The notes beneath the pieces are model-generated. The model was not told where the DNA came from and searched no databases. It was given only the letters and a program-made list of their open reading frames with translations. Made by a program: the position numbers and the translations under genes. This document shows positions 1 to 5,857 of a stretch of 9,478 nucleotides of DNA, in pieces; the first letter of the stretch is position 1; each line of letters opens with the position of its first letter. Source of the stretch: RGIG5579 sp045601445 (GTDB taxonomy: Bacteria; Bacillota; Clostridia; Oscillospirales; SIG627); contig JAZRZQ010000123.1 of NCBI GenBank assembly GCA_045601445.1, positions 1 to 9,478 on the forward strand, in the 5' to 3' direction.

Positions 1-34
1 ACCGCTCTTCTATGGTAAGATGTTGGTAGTTCAT
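1..34 (-). CDS. IS30-family transposase, N-terminal fragment cut by window edge
   Basis: Only the first 11 codons are inside the window; reading the minus strand from position 34 gives MNYQHLTIEER. An N-terminus of the form M-(N/S)-Y-x-H-L-T-I-x-E-R is characteristic of IS30-family DDE transposases, where it opens the helix-turn-helix DNA-binding region. The start is supported by a purine-rich Shine-Dalgarno (AGAGGAGA, 48-41) seven bases before the ATG. Whether the gene is intact cannot be judged because the DDE catalytic domain lies off the left edge. The upstream sequence carries an inverted repeat that overlaps this start codon (separate entry). The family call rests on a short motif, so it is good but not certain. 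Confidence 0.72.
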   Translation of the reverse strand, partial: MNYQHLTIEER

Positions 35-97
35 ACAAATTCTCCTCTGTTGGTTTATTGGTTGGTAGCTTTATTCTAACATGGATTTGTATGAACT
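28..97 (-). promoter_or_regulatory. Inverted repeat able to sequester the transposase start codon
   Basis: The sequence at 28-40 (AGTTCATACAAAT on the plus strand) is the exact reverse complement of 85-97, giving 13 matched base pairs separated by 44 bases. In a minus-strand transcript that starts upstream of position 97, the first arm (97-85) would pair with 40-28, which contains the transposase ATG (34-32) and abuts the Shine-Dalgarno (48-41). A TAGAAT hexamer at 78-73 resembles a -10 box and would start RNA near 66, after the first arm, so the element's own transcript would escape the hairpin. Its -35 is poor. This arrangement resembles the known protection of IS10 and IS50 transposases against read-through transcription. 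The repeat is seen directly; the function is inferred. Confidence 0.6.
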
Positions 98-110
98 TCT
101 ATTTTTTTCT

Positions 111-137
111 TCTGTTGCACTTGATAGTATAACTCAC
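111..137 (-). mobile_element. Possible outer end of the IS30-type element
   Basis: Reading the minus strand inward from about 137, the sequence TACTATCAAGTGCAACAG lies roughly 80-100 bp upstream of the transposase start, the distance at which an IS30-family terminal inverted repeat is expected. The CAA-(x)-GCAACA core resembles the end of IS30 itself, as I recall it. The other end is outside the window, so neither the repeat pair nor the short target duplication can be confirmed, and the exact border is a guess. Confidence 0.33.
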
Positions 138-140
138 CAA

Positions 141-173
141 AAGAAAAAAGGAGGCGATGAATCCATCGCCTCC
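141..173 (-). terminator. Intrinsic terminator of the kinase-SIS-TIM-YjbQ operon
   Basis: On the minus strand a perfect 10-bp GC-rich stem (plus-strand arms GGAGGCGATG 150-159 and CATCGCCTCC 164-173) with a four-base loop is followed by a T-rich run (plus-strand A-tract 141-149). It begins 11 bases after the YjbQ stop codon, so it closes the operon. It also stands between the operon and the IS30 element and would limit read-through into the transposase. Confidence 0.93.
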
Positions 174-184
174 GAAATGAACTT

Positions 185-811
185 TTATCTCTGCTGCTGC
201 AGATTGAATTCGACCATTTCGGCCTTTTCCTCGGGAGTGAACTTGCGAAGCGTGTTGATGACTTCGCCGTTGTTCCACTTTCTGTCAGCGGGAGCAATCG
301 TCTCGGTCGTACCCATAACGGTTACGTTGAGCTGTCTGCGGCGAGCGCGGACGTGATCCCAGTCGATGAAGTAAACGTGAGCAAATTCGCCGCCGTCGAG
401 CTTACCGTCCTTTACGGTCATGGTCTCGCTTCTGCCGAAGAATACGGAGCGCAGGTGTCCGTCGGTGTTCATCGAGGTGTAGTTACCGGGCTCGTTGACC
501 CATCTGCCGAACTGTGCGTGGATCGGACCGGGGTGACGGTACTGATGCTCTTCGGCAAAGTCGGGGATGAGCTTTCTCATAATATCAAGCAGGTCGTGCT
601 GGAGAAATTCCAGATCGAACGAGTCGATATCGTGAGAGCACTCCTGAACCATAACGGAGCAGGTAGTGTGGTGGGAGGCGATGCAGCAGGTACCGGACTG
701 AATACCGGAAGCGGCTACGATCTCCATGATTTCCTTGGACACGTCGTGGAAGGTGGGAATCCAGCCTCTGGACTGCAGCTCGAGTTCTTTTTGAAATACC
801 TTAAATTCCAT
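185..811 (-). CDS. YjbQ/UPF0047 family protein, long form
   Basis: This 208-residue protein belongs to the YjbQ (UPF0047) family, small cytosolic proteins for which a weak thiamin-phosphate-synthase activity has been reported but whose main role is unsettled. Family motifs are SHHTTCS (46-52), TDGHLRS (116-122), FGRSETMTVKDGKL (125-138), D150 in FIDWD and the basic RARRR (155-159); H47, H48 and H119 are the probable active-site histidines. Typical members are about 130-140 residues. This one is longer because of extra sequence around residues 63-112 and a C-terminal tail from about 168. The start at 811 is chosen over an upstream in-frame one at 874 because AAAGGAG sits just before it and the longer form would overlap the TIM gene. 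It is the last gene of the operon, 34 bp after the TIM-like gene and directly before the terminator. Confidence 0.9.
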   Translation of the reverse strand: MEFKVFQKELELQSRGWIPTFHDVSKEIMEIVAASGIQSGTCCIASHHTTCSVMVQECSHDIDSFDLEFLQHDLLDIMRKLIPDFAEEHQYRHPGPIHAQFGRWVNEPGNYTSMNTDGHLRSVFFGRSETMTVKDGKLDGGEFAHVYFIDWDHVRARRRQLNVTVMGTTETIAPADRKWNNGEVINTLRKFTPEEKAEMVEFNLQQQR

Positions 812-845
812 TCTTTTTTCTCCTTTGAAAAAATTTAGACTAATT

Positions 846-1556
846 TTATGCCTGTCTTGCGTCCCAGGCTTCACGGACGGCGCGGATCATATCGTCAACC
901 ATTTGGTATCTTGCTTCGGCGGTCGGAAGTCCGACGATTCCCGAAGAAGAGCCCGTGGCATCGGCGCCTGCGTAAATGTTGCGGTATACGTCGTCGTAGC
1001 ACTTGATGCCTGCGCCCTGCAGAACGAGGATCTCGGGGTTGACGTCCTTGACCGCGCGGGTGGAGGCTTCGACGTATTCCTTGTCGCTTGCCTTGCCCGT
1101 ACCGATCAGCTCGGTCGGCTCGGCAACGATGATGTTCGGCTCGAGATGCGCGATGGCGGCCGCCTCGGCGCAGGAGTCGGCGCACACAATGGTAGCCAGA
1201 CCGACCTCGTCCGCTCTCTTGATGGCTGCCTTCAACTCGGCAATGGTAACGCTCTTTTCACAGTGGTTGAGCATCACGCCCTCCGCACCGGCCGCAACCA
1301 GACTTTCGGGAAGAATGTCCGCAAGGCCTCTGCCGGGTCTGAGGGAGTCCATGTGAGGAGCAAACACGTGAATGCGCTCGGTGGCCTCCTTCACTCTGCG
1401 AAGCTCCACGATGGGGGTGGTGAAGATGATGTCGACGTCATACTTCTTGCTGGCCTCGTCTGCGACCTTGGCAAGCTCGACCACGTCGTCGCCCCAAAGA
1501 TAGTTCTTCGGGCCGATCTCAAAAAAGGGTGCTTTGATTTTCAGGTTTTGGATCAT
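846..1556 (-). CDS. Archaeal-type triosephosphate isomerase homologue
   Basis: A 236-residue single-domain TIM barrel related to the short archaeal triosephosphate isomerases (about 225 residues) rather than to the usual 250-residue bacterial TpiA. Catalytic residues are in place: Lys17 (GPKNY), His98 (MLNHCEK) and Glu146 (VAEPTEL), followed by the loop-6 lid IGTG (151-154) and the phosphate-binding GAG (181-183) and TGSSSG (201-206). The Asn normally two residues before the Lys (N-x-K) is Gly15 here, suggesting a changed substrate. The Shine-Dalgarno TAAGGAG overlaps the stop codon of the preceding SIS gene, so the two are probably translationally coupled. A general glycolytic role is possible, but the operon with a kinase and a second isomerase points to isomerisation of another phosphorylated ketose, such as a tetrulose phosphate. 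The fold call is firm; the substrate is inference. Confidence 0.9.
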   Translation of the reverse strand: MIQNLKIKAPFFEIGPKNYLWGDDVVELAKVADEASKKYDVDIIFTTPIVELRRVKEATERIHVFAPHMDSLRPGRGLADILPESLVAAGAEGVMLNHCEKSVTIAELKAAIKRADEVGLATIVCADSCAEAAAIAHLEPNIIVAEPTELIGTGKASDKEYVEASTRAVKDVNPEILVLQGAGIKCYDDVYRNIYAGADATGSSSGIVGLPTAEARYQMVDDMIRAVREAWDARQA

Positions 1557-1567
1557 AATCGTTCTCC

Positions 1568-2164
1568 TTATTTTTTGTTCAGTCTTTCACCAACGGCTCC
1601 GCCGGGATGAATGAGAGCAAACTGTTCGTTGACGTAGCCCGTCTCCTCGATCAGCGCGGTCTGGAGCGCATCGAATACGGCGGAAAGAGCCACAAAGCTC
1701 GAGGTGGATTGTGCGTTGTATTTGTCGGTCTCCTTTTCCACCTTCATCGGCAGGACGATATCTGCGCCCTGCGCCAAGGGAGAGTCCATCTTTTCGGTTA
1801 CGGAGATCACGACCGCGCCCTTGGTGCGGGCGATGTTCATGATCGGGATCAATTCCGCCGTCTTACCGCCGCGGGAGGCGAGCACCATCACGTCCCCCTT
1901 TTGGATAAAGCCCATTGCACCGTGAACGGCCTCGGCGGGCGAGATGAAACGGGCGAGGCGCTCAATGCAGCAGAGCGAATGAGCAAAATGCGTGCAGGCG
2001 ATGCCGGAGTGGCCACAGCCTGCCGTGCCGATGCGCTCGGCCTTGGCCAAAGCCTCTACCGCCTTGGCAAACGATTCCCAATTCATCGTTTCCTCGGCGC
2101 GAACGATTTCCTTTGCTTCGATGGCAAACGCCGCGCGAGCGGCTTGCAATGCTTCTTGTTTCAT
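1568..2164 (-). CDS. SIS-domain sugar-phosphate isomerase, KpsF/GutQ-like without CBS domains
   Basis: A 198-residue cytosolic protein made of one SIS domain, the fold that binds and isomerises phosphosugars. It follows the arabinose-5-phosphate isomerase (KdsD/KpsF/GutQ) pattern: GCGHSG (49-54), SPAEAVHG (75-82), KGDVMVLASRGGKTAELI (89-106), SVTEKMDSPLA (121-131), a central STSS (153-156), and the C-terminal HPGGAVGERL (186-195). It stops where KdsD would continue into paired CBS domains, so it is a stand-alone catalytic form. The usual phosphate-loop SNSGET reads ASRGGKT here, a visible departure from the family. It starts at an ATG with GAGAGGA upstream, 15 bp after the kinase stop. Its likely role is aldose/ketose interconversion of the kinase or TIM-homologue product. 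KDO synthesis is unlikely in a Gram-positive. A 6-phospho-3-hexuloisomerase-like activity is an alternative. Confidence 0.88.
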   Translation of the reverse strand: MKQEALQAARAAFAIEAKEIVRAEETMNWESFAKAVEALAKAERIGTAGCGHSGIACTHFAHSLCCIERLARFISPAEAVHGAMGFIQKGDVMVLASRGGKTAELIPIMNIARTKGAVVISVTEKMDSPLAQGADIVLPMKVEKETDKYNAQSTSSFVALSAVFDALQTALIEETGYVNEQFALIHPGGAVGERLNKK

Positions 2165-2179
2165 CGTGTGTGTCCTCTC

Positions 2180-3592
2180 TTATTTTGTCATTTCAAGCAG
2201 GAGCTTGTCGAGCTTCTTGTAGCGCGCGTGGGCCTCGGTGTAATCCGCGCCGGAGGGGGAGTAGATCTTCTTGGTCTGAATGATCTTCTTGCACGCCTCT
2301 TCCACGGAGGGATAGATTCCCACGCCGACGCCTGCGAGGATCGCCGTGCCGAGGCAGGCCGATTCCTTTTCGCGCAGCGTGGCCAAACGGATTCCCGTCA
2401 CGTCCGACTTGATCTGCGCCCACAGCGGGCTGGAGGCACCGCCGCCGGTGATGCGGATCTCGTCGCACTTGGCGCCGATGCAGTCCAGATCGTCCTTGAG
2501 CGTGAAGGCCACGGCCTCGAGGATCGCGCGGGCAAAATGCCCTTTTCCGTGCGCAAGGGTCATCCCCCAAAACGCGCCGCGCGCGTCGGGATTGTAAACG
2601 GGCATGGTCGAGCCGCAAAGGTGGGGGATCATCACGAGCCCTTCCGCGCCGATGCCGGCCTTTTCGGCCAATTCGTCAAGCTCGCGGAAGGAGAGCGATT
2701 CGGCGAAGTTGTTTCGATACCATTTCAGCGCCATTCCCGCCGTGCTTGACCACAGAAGGCTGACGAATTTTCCGTCGATGGCGTGCAGATGGCAGGGGAT
2801 CTTACTGTTCGGATCAAACGGGGGGATCTGATCGGTCACCACGCAGATGGCCATGATCGTTCCCGTCATTTCGCTGACGATGTTTTCCTTGACCACGCCG
2901 ACGCCGACCGCCCCTGCGATCTGATCGAGCGCGCCCGTCACCACGGCGGCATCCTCAAAGGAGCCGATCTTGACGGCGCTTTTTTCGATGCGCGGCAGAT
3001 ATTCGCGGGAGACGCCGATGTAATCGAGCATCTCGTCCCACCAATCCTGCTTGCGGATGTCAAGATAAATGGAGGAGGACTGAATGGTCGGCTCGGTTAC
3101 GAATTCACCCGAGAGCGACCAGAGGATCCAATCCTCAAGCAAAAAGACGCGGCGCGTCTTGTCCCACACCTCGGGAAGATTTCTCTGCACCCAAAGCAGC
3201 TTACAGCCGGGCCAGCCGCCCGTGGTCTCGGGCTGACCGGTCACCTCGTAGATCCTCTCCTGCCCGAAATGAGCCTCGATCTCCTCGGCTTCCTTGACGG
3301 CGCGGTTGTCAAGCCAAACGATGGCGGGCATCGTGGGGATACCGTTTTCGTCGGTCAGGATCAGCGTCTCGCCCTGCGTGTCCACGCTGATGGCGTCCAC
3401 GTGGCAGGTCTTTTGAATGGTGCGGATCGCCTCACGGGTGATGCGAACGTATTCGTTTGCGTCAAATTCCACCAGATCCGCGCGCGTGTCCAGCGTATAG
3501 TCGAGCGCGGTTTCGGCAAGGCAGACGCCCGCTTCGTCGAAGCAGACGGCCTTGAGTGAGGTCGTTCCGATGTCGATTCCCAATAGATTCAT
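2180..3592 (-). CDS. FGGY-family carbohydrate kinase (xylulokinase-like)
   Basis: A 470-residue ATP-dependent sugar kinase with both FGGY domains. The N-terminal phosphate loop is IDIGTTSLKAVCFD (6-19), followed by DTQGETLIL (71-79) and AIVWLDNRA (90-98). Asp223 in GALDQIAGAVGVG (220-232) is the expected catalytic base. The C-terminal ATP-binding part has ITGGGASSPLWAQIKSDVTG (381-400) and ACLGTAILAGVG (412-423). Kinases of this family phosphorylate xylulose, ribulose, erythritol, glycerol, fucose analogues or autoinducer-2, and sequence alone does not choose between them. It is the first gene of the operon, starting at an ATG with AGGAG upstream and a strong promoter about 40 bp away. Its position before two isomerases suggests it makes the phosphorylated ketose they use. 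No fusion or truncation is seen; at 470 residues it is slightly short for a xylulokinase. Confidence 0.93.
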   Translation of the reverse strand: MNLLGIDIGTTSLKAVCFDEAGVCLAETALDYTLDTRADLVEFDANEYVRITREAIRTIQKTCHVDAISVDTQGETLILTDENGIPTMPAIVWLDNRAVKEAEEIEAHFGQERIYEVTGQPETTGGWPGCKLLWVQRNLPEVWDKTRRVFLLEDWILWSLSGEFVTEPTIQSSSIYLDIRKQDWWDEMLDYIGVSREYLPRIEKSAVKIGSFEDAAVVTGALDQIAGAVGVGVVKENIVSEMTGTIMAICVVTDQIPPFDPNSKIPCHLHAIDGKFVSLLWSSTAGMALKWYRNNFAESLSFRELDELAEKAGIGAEGLVMIPHLCGSTMPVYNPDARGAFWGMTLAHGKGHFARAILEAVAFTLKDDLDCIGAKCDEIRITGGGASSPLWAQIKSDVTGIRLATLREKESACLGTAILAGVGVGIYPSVEEACKKIIQTKKIYSPSGADYTEAHARYKKLDKLLLEMTK

Positions 3593-3638
3593 TTCGTTCT
3601 CCTCGGTTCGGGCAAGAGGCCCTTAACATTCTCTTTAT

Positions 3639-3667
3639 ATTTTAACACAAAGAAAAAAAGGTGTCAA
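3639..3667 (-). promoter_or_regulatory. Sigma-A promoter of the kinase operon
   Basis: Minus-strand -35 TTGACA (3667-3662) and -10 TAAAAT (3644-3639) are separated by exactly 17 bp, close to the consensus. Transcription would start near 3632, leaving a 40-base leader that ends in AGGAG before the kinase ATG. A short GGGC/GCCC dyad (3610-3622) lies in this leader. No gene for a local regulator is present. Confidence 0.88.
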
Positions 3668-3690
3668 CCGAAAACAAAAGAAAAAAGAGA

Positions 3691-3723
3691 GGGAAATCCC
3701 CGTTTTTTCCCCAAACGGGAAAA
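3691..3723. promoter_or_regulatory. Overlapping inverted repeats between the divergent promoters
   Basis: Three mutually exclusive dyads share the same bases: GGGAAA (3691-3696) with TTTCCC (3706-3711), CCCGTTT (3699-3705) with AAACGGG (3713-3719), and TTTTCCC (3705-3711) with GGGAAAA (3717-3723). The block ends just before the plus-strand -35 box and lies 24 bp from the minus-strand -35, where an operator affecting both operons could sit. It could also be chance dyads in low-complexity sequence. Confidence 0.4.
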
Positions 3724-3725
3724 GG

Positions 3726-3754
3726 TTGACGAAACGGAGTTTTTTCGGTATAAT
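3726..3754 (+). promoter_or_regulatory. Sigma-A promoter of the topoisomerase gene
   Basis: The -35 TTGACG (3726-3731) and a perfect -10 TATAAT (3749-3754) are separated by 17 bp. The start point would be near 3761, about 40 bases before the topoisomerase ATG. It diverges from the kinase-operon promoter with about 58 bp between the two -35 boxes. Confidence 0.9.
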
Positions 3755-3799
3755 AATAAGGTTAACAGGTATTGTCTGCCAAGGGCATAAGGAGAATGT

Positions 3800-5857
3800 A
3801 TGGCAATCGAAAAAAAGAACAGAAAAAGTGCGGAATATAACGACCAGAGCATCCAGAGTCTCAAGGGTGCCGATCGCGTACGCAAGCGTCCGGGCGTCAT
3901 CTTCGGCTCGGACGGGCTTGACGGCTGTGCGCATTCGTTTTTTGAGATCCTCTCCAACTCCATTGACGAGGCCCGCGCGGGCTACGGAGAGGTCATTCAC
4001 GTCACCGTCACGCGCGATCACGTCATCACCGTGGAGGATTTCGGCCGCGGCATTCCGCTGGATTGGAACGAGAAGGAGGGCCGCTTCAATTGGGAGCTGA
4101 TCTTCTGTGAGCTTTACGCCGGAGGAAAATACGACAATGCCGCGGGCGGCGCGTATCAGTATTCGCTCGGTCTGAACGGTCTGGGCGCTTGCGCCACGCA
4201 GTACAGCTCGGAGTTTATGGACGTGGAGGTGTTCAGCCGCTCTACGCGCTACACCGTCCACTTTAAAAAGGGCGAGGTCGACGGGGAGCTGCAAAAGGAG
4301 CCCTACAACCGCCGCCGCACGGGTACCGTCATCACCTGGCGCCCCGATCTTGACGTGTTCACCGAGATCGGCATTCCCGAGGAGTATTTTCTTGACGTGA
4401 TGCGCCGTCAGGCCGTGGTCAACGGCGGGCTGACGCTTCATCTGCGCTATCAGAGACAGGACGGCACCTGGAGCGAAAACAGCTTTCTGTATCCCGAGGG
4501 AATCCTCGACTACGTCCGTTCGCTTGCCGAGATCAACGCCAACAACGAGATCGACGAGAGCGAGGGCAAGGTCACCACGCTCACCGTTCCCGTTTTCTGG
4601 GAGGGAGAAAAACGCGGCCGCGACCGCGAGGACAAGGCGGATTACGATCTGAAGATCAGCGTCGCGTTCTGCTTTTCCGCCAAGACCCAGCGCATCGAGT
4701 ATTATCACAACTCCAGCTGGCTGGAGCACGGCGGCAGTCCCGAAAAGGCGGTCAAATCCTCGTTTTTGCGTGCGATCGACGGTTATTTGAAGTCTACCGG
4801 TAAGTACAATAAAAACGAAGCCAAGATCAGCTTTCAGGACGTGGAGGACTGTCTGGTTTTGGTCACAAACTGCTTCTCCAACGTCGCCTCGTTCTCGGAT
4901 CAGACCAAAAAAGAGGTCACCAATAAATTCATCGCCGAGGCAATGGTCGAGTTCTTCGACGAAAAGCTCGAGGTGTATTTTGCCGAAAATCCCAACGATG
5001 CCGACCGCATCGCCGCGCAGGTGCTCATCAATAAGCGCAGTCGCGAAAGCGCCGAGAGCGCCCGTGTAAACATCAAGAAAAAGCTGGCCGGCTCGATCGA
5101 CGTCACCAACCGCATCGAGAAATTTGCCAACTGCCGCAGTAAGGACAAGGACAAGCGCGAGCTTTACATCGTAGAGGGCGATTCGGCGCTTGGGAGCTGT
5201 AAGCTCGGCAGAGACGCTGAATTTCAGGCCATCATTCCCGTTCGCGGTAAAACGCTCAACTGCTTGAAATGCGGCTACGACCGCATCTTCAAAAGCGAGA
5301 TCATCGTGGATCTGTTGCGCATCATCGGCTGCGGTGTGGAGATCGGCAAGGGACACAAGGATCTTGCGGGCTTCCATCCGGAGAATCTGAAGTGGAGCAA
5401 GATCATCATCTGTACCGATGCCGACGAGGACGGCTATCAGATCCGCACCTTGATTTTAACGATGTTCTACCGCTTGCTTCCGAGCCTGATCGCCGACGGC
5501 AGGATCTATATCGCGGAATCGCCTCTTTACGAGATCACCTGCAAGGGAAAGAAAAAGGAAGGCGAGGAGGAGATCTTCTTTGCCTACGACGAGAAGGAAA
5601 AAACGCAGATCCTTGCCTCGCTCGGGGATCGCAAATATACCATTCAACGCTCCAAGGGCTTGGGCGAAAACGAGCCGGATATGATGCGCCGTACCACGAT
5701 GGATCCCGCCACGCGCCGCCTGATCCGCATTCTCCCCGAGGATGAGGAGGCCACCCGTCAGATGTTTGAGATCCTTCTGGGGGACGATCTGGACGGCAGA
5801 AAGCGCTACATCGCCGAAAACGGCTATCGCTATCTGGATCTGGCGGATGCCTATTGA
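3800..5857 (+). CDS. Divergent type IIA topoisomerase B subunit (GyrB/ParE family)
   Basis: A 685-residue ATPase/TOPRIM subunit of a type IIA topoisomerase, which works with a GyrA/ParC-type cleavage subunit to pass one DNA duplex through another. The GHKL ATPase comes first: EILSNSIDEA with Glu49 and Asn53, VEDFGRGIP with Asp80, and GLNGLGA (124-130). The transducer has SDQTK (366-370) with the ATP-sensing Lys370. The TOPRIM domain has Glu459 in VEGDSALGS and Asp540/542/544 in TDADEDGYQIRT, then QRSKGLGE (616-623) and TTMDPATRRL (632-641). All metal-binding acids are kept. Phe81 replaces the usual Asn of DNGRGIP, and Tyr546/Gln547 replace the usual Ser-His. It is therefore probably a lineage-specific paralogue rather than the main GyrB. 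No parC/gyrA partner is adjacent. The ATG has AAGGAG upstream. Confidence 0.92.
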   Translation: MAIEKKNRKSAEYNDQSIQSLKGADRVRKRPGVIFGSDGLDGCAHSFFEILSNSIDEARAGYGEVIHVTVTRDHVITVEDFGRGIPLDWNEKEGRFNWELIFCELYAGGKYDNAAGGAYQYSLGLNGLGACATQYSSEFMDVEVFSRSTRYTVHFKKGEVDGELQKEPYNRRRTGTVITWRPDLDVFTEIGIPEEYFLDVMRRQAVVNGGLTLHLRYQRQDGTWSENSFLYPEGILDYVRSLAEINANNEIDESEGKVTTLTVPVFWEGEKRGRDREDKADYDLKISVAFCFSAKTQRIEYYHNSSWLEHGGSPEKAVKSSFLRAIDGYLKSTGKYNKNEAKISFQDVEDCLVLVTNCFSNVASFSDQTKKEVTNKFIAEAMVEFFDEKLEVYFAENPNDADRIAAQVLINKRSRESAESARVNIKKKLAGSIDVTNRIEKFANCRSKDKDKRELYIVEGDSALGSCKLGRDAEFQAIIPVRGKTLNCLKCGYDRIFKSEIIVDLLRIIGCGVEIGKGHKDLAGFHPENLKWSKIIICTDADEDGYQIRTLILTMFYRLLPSLIADGRIYIAESPLYEITCKGKKKEGEEEIFFAYDEKEKTQILASLGDRKYTIQRSKGLGENEPDMMRRTTMDPATRRLIRILPEDEEATRQMFEILLGDDLDGRKRYIAENGYRYLDLADAY

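Noticed and set aside
812..874. Upstream in-frame start for the YjbQ gene, adding 21 residues
   Set aside because: It would overlap the end of the TIM-like gene, the extra residues do not resemble the family, and a good Shine-Dalgarno serves the ATG at 811.
825..1610. 261-codon plus-strand open frame opposite the TIM-like gene
   Set aside because: The opposite strand encodes a clear TIM barrel with catalytic residues; this frame shows no motif or ribosome binding site.
1607..2749. 380-codon plus-strand open frame across the SIS and kinase genes
   Set aside because: It spans two well-supported opposite-strand genes and their junction, has no recognisable domain and is rich in Arg/Gly/His as expected for an antisense frame.
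3610..3622. Short GGGC/GCCC dyad in the kinase leader as a possible riboswitch or attenuator
   Set aside because: The leader is only about 40 bases and the stem four base pairs, too small for a riboswitch and lacking a T-run.
3635..5377. 580-codon open frame on the minus strand opposite the topoisomerase gene
   Set aside because: It is an antisense shadow of a GC-rich gene with strong motif support. Its translation is low-complexity hydrophobic/charged sequence with no recognised motif, and it runs across both divergent promoters.
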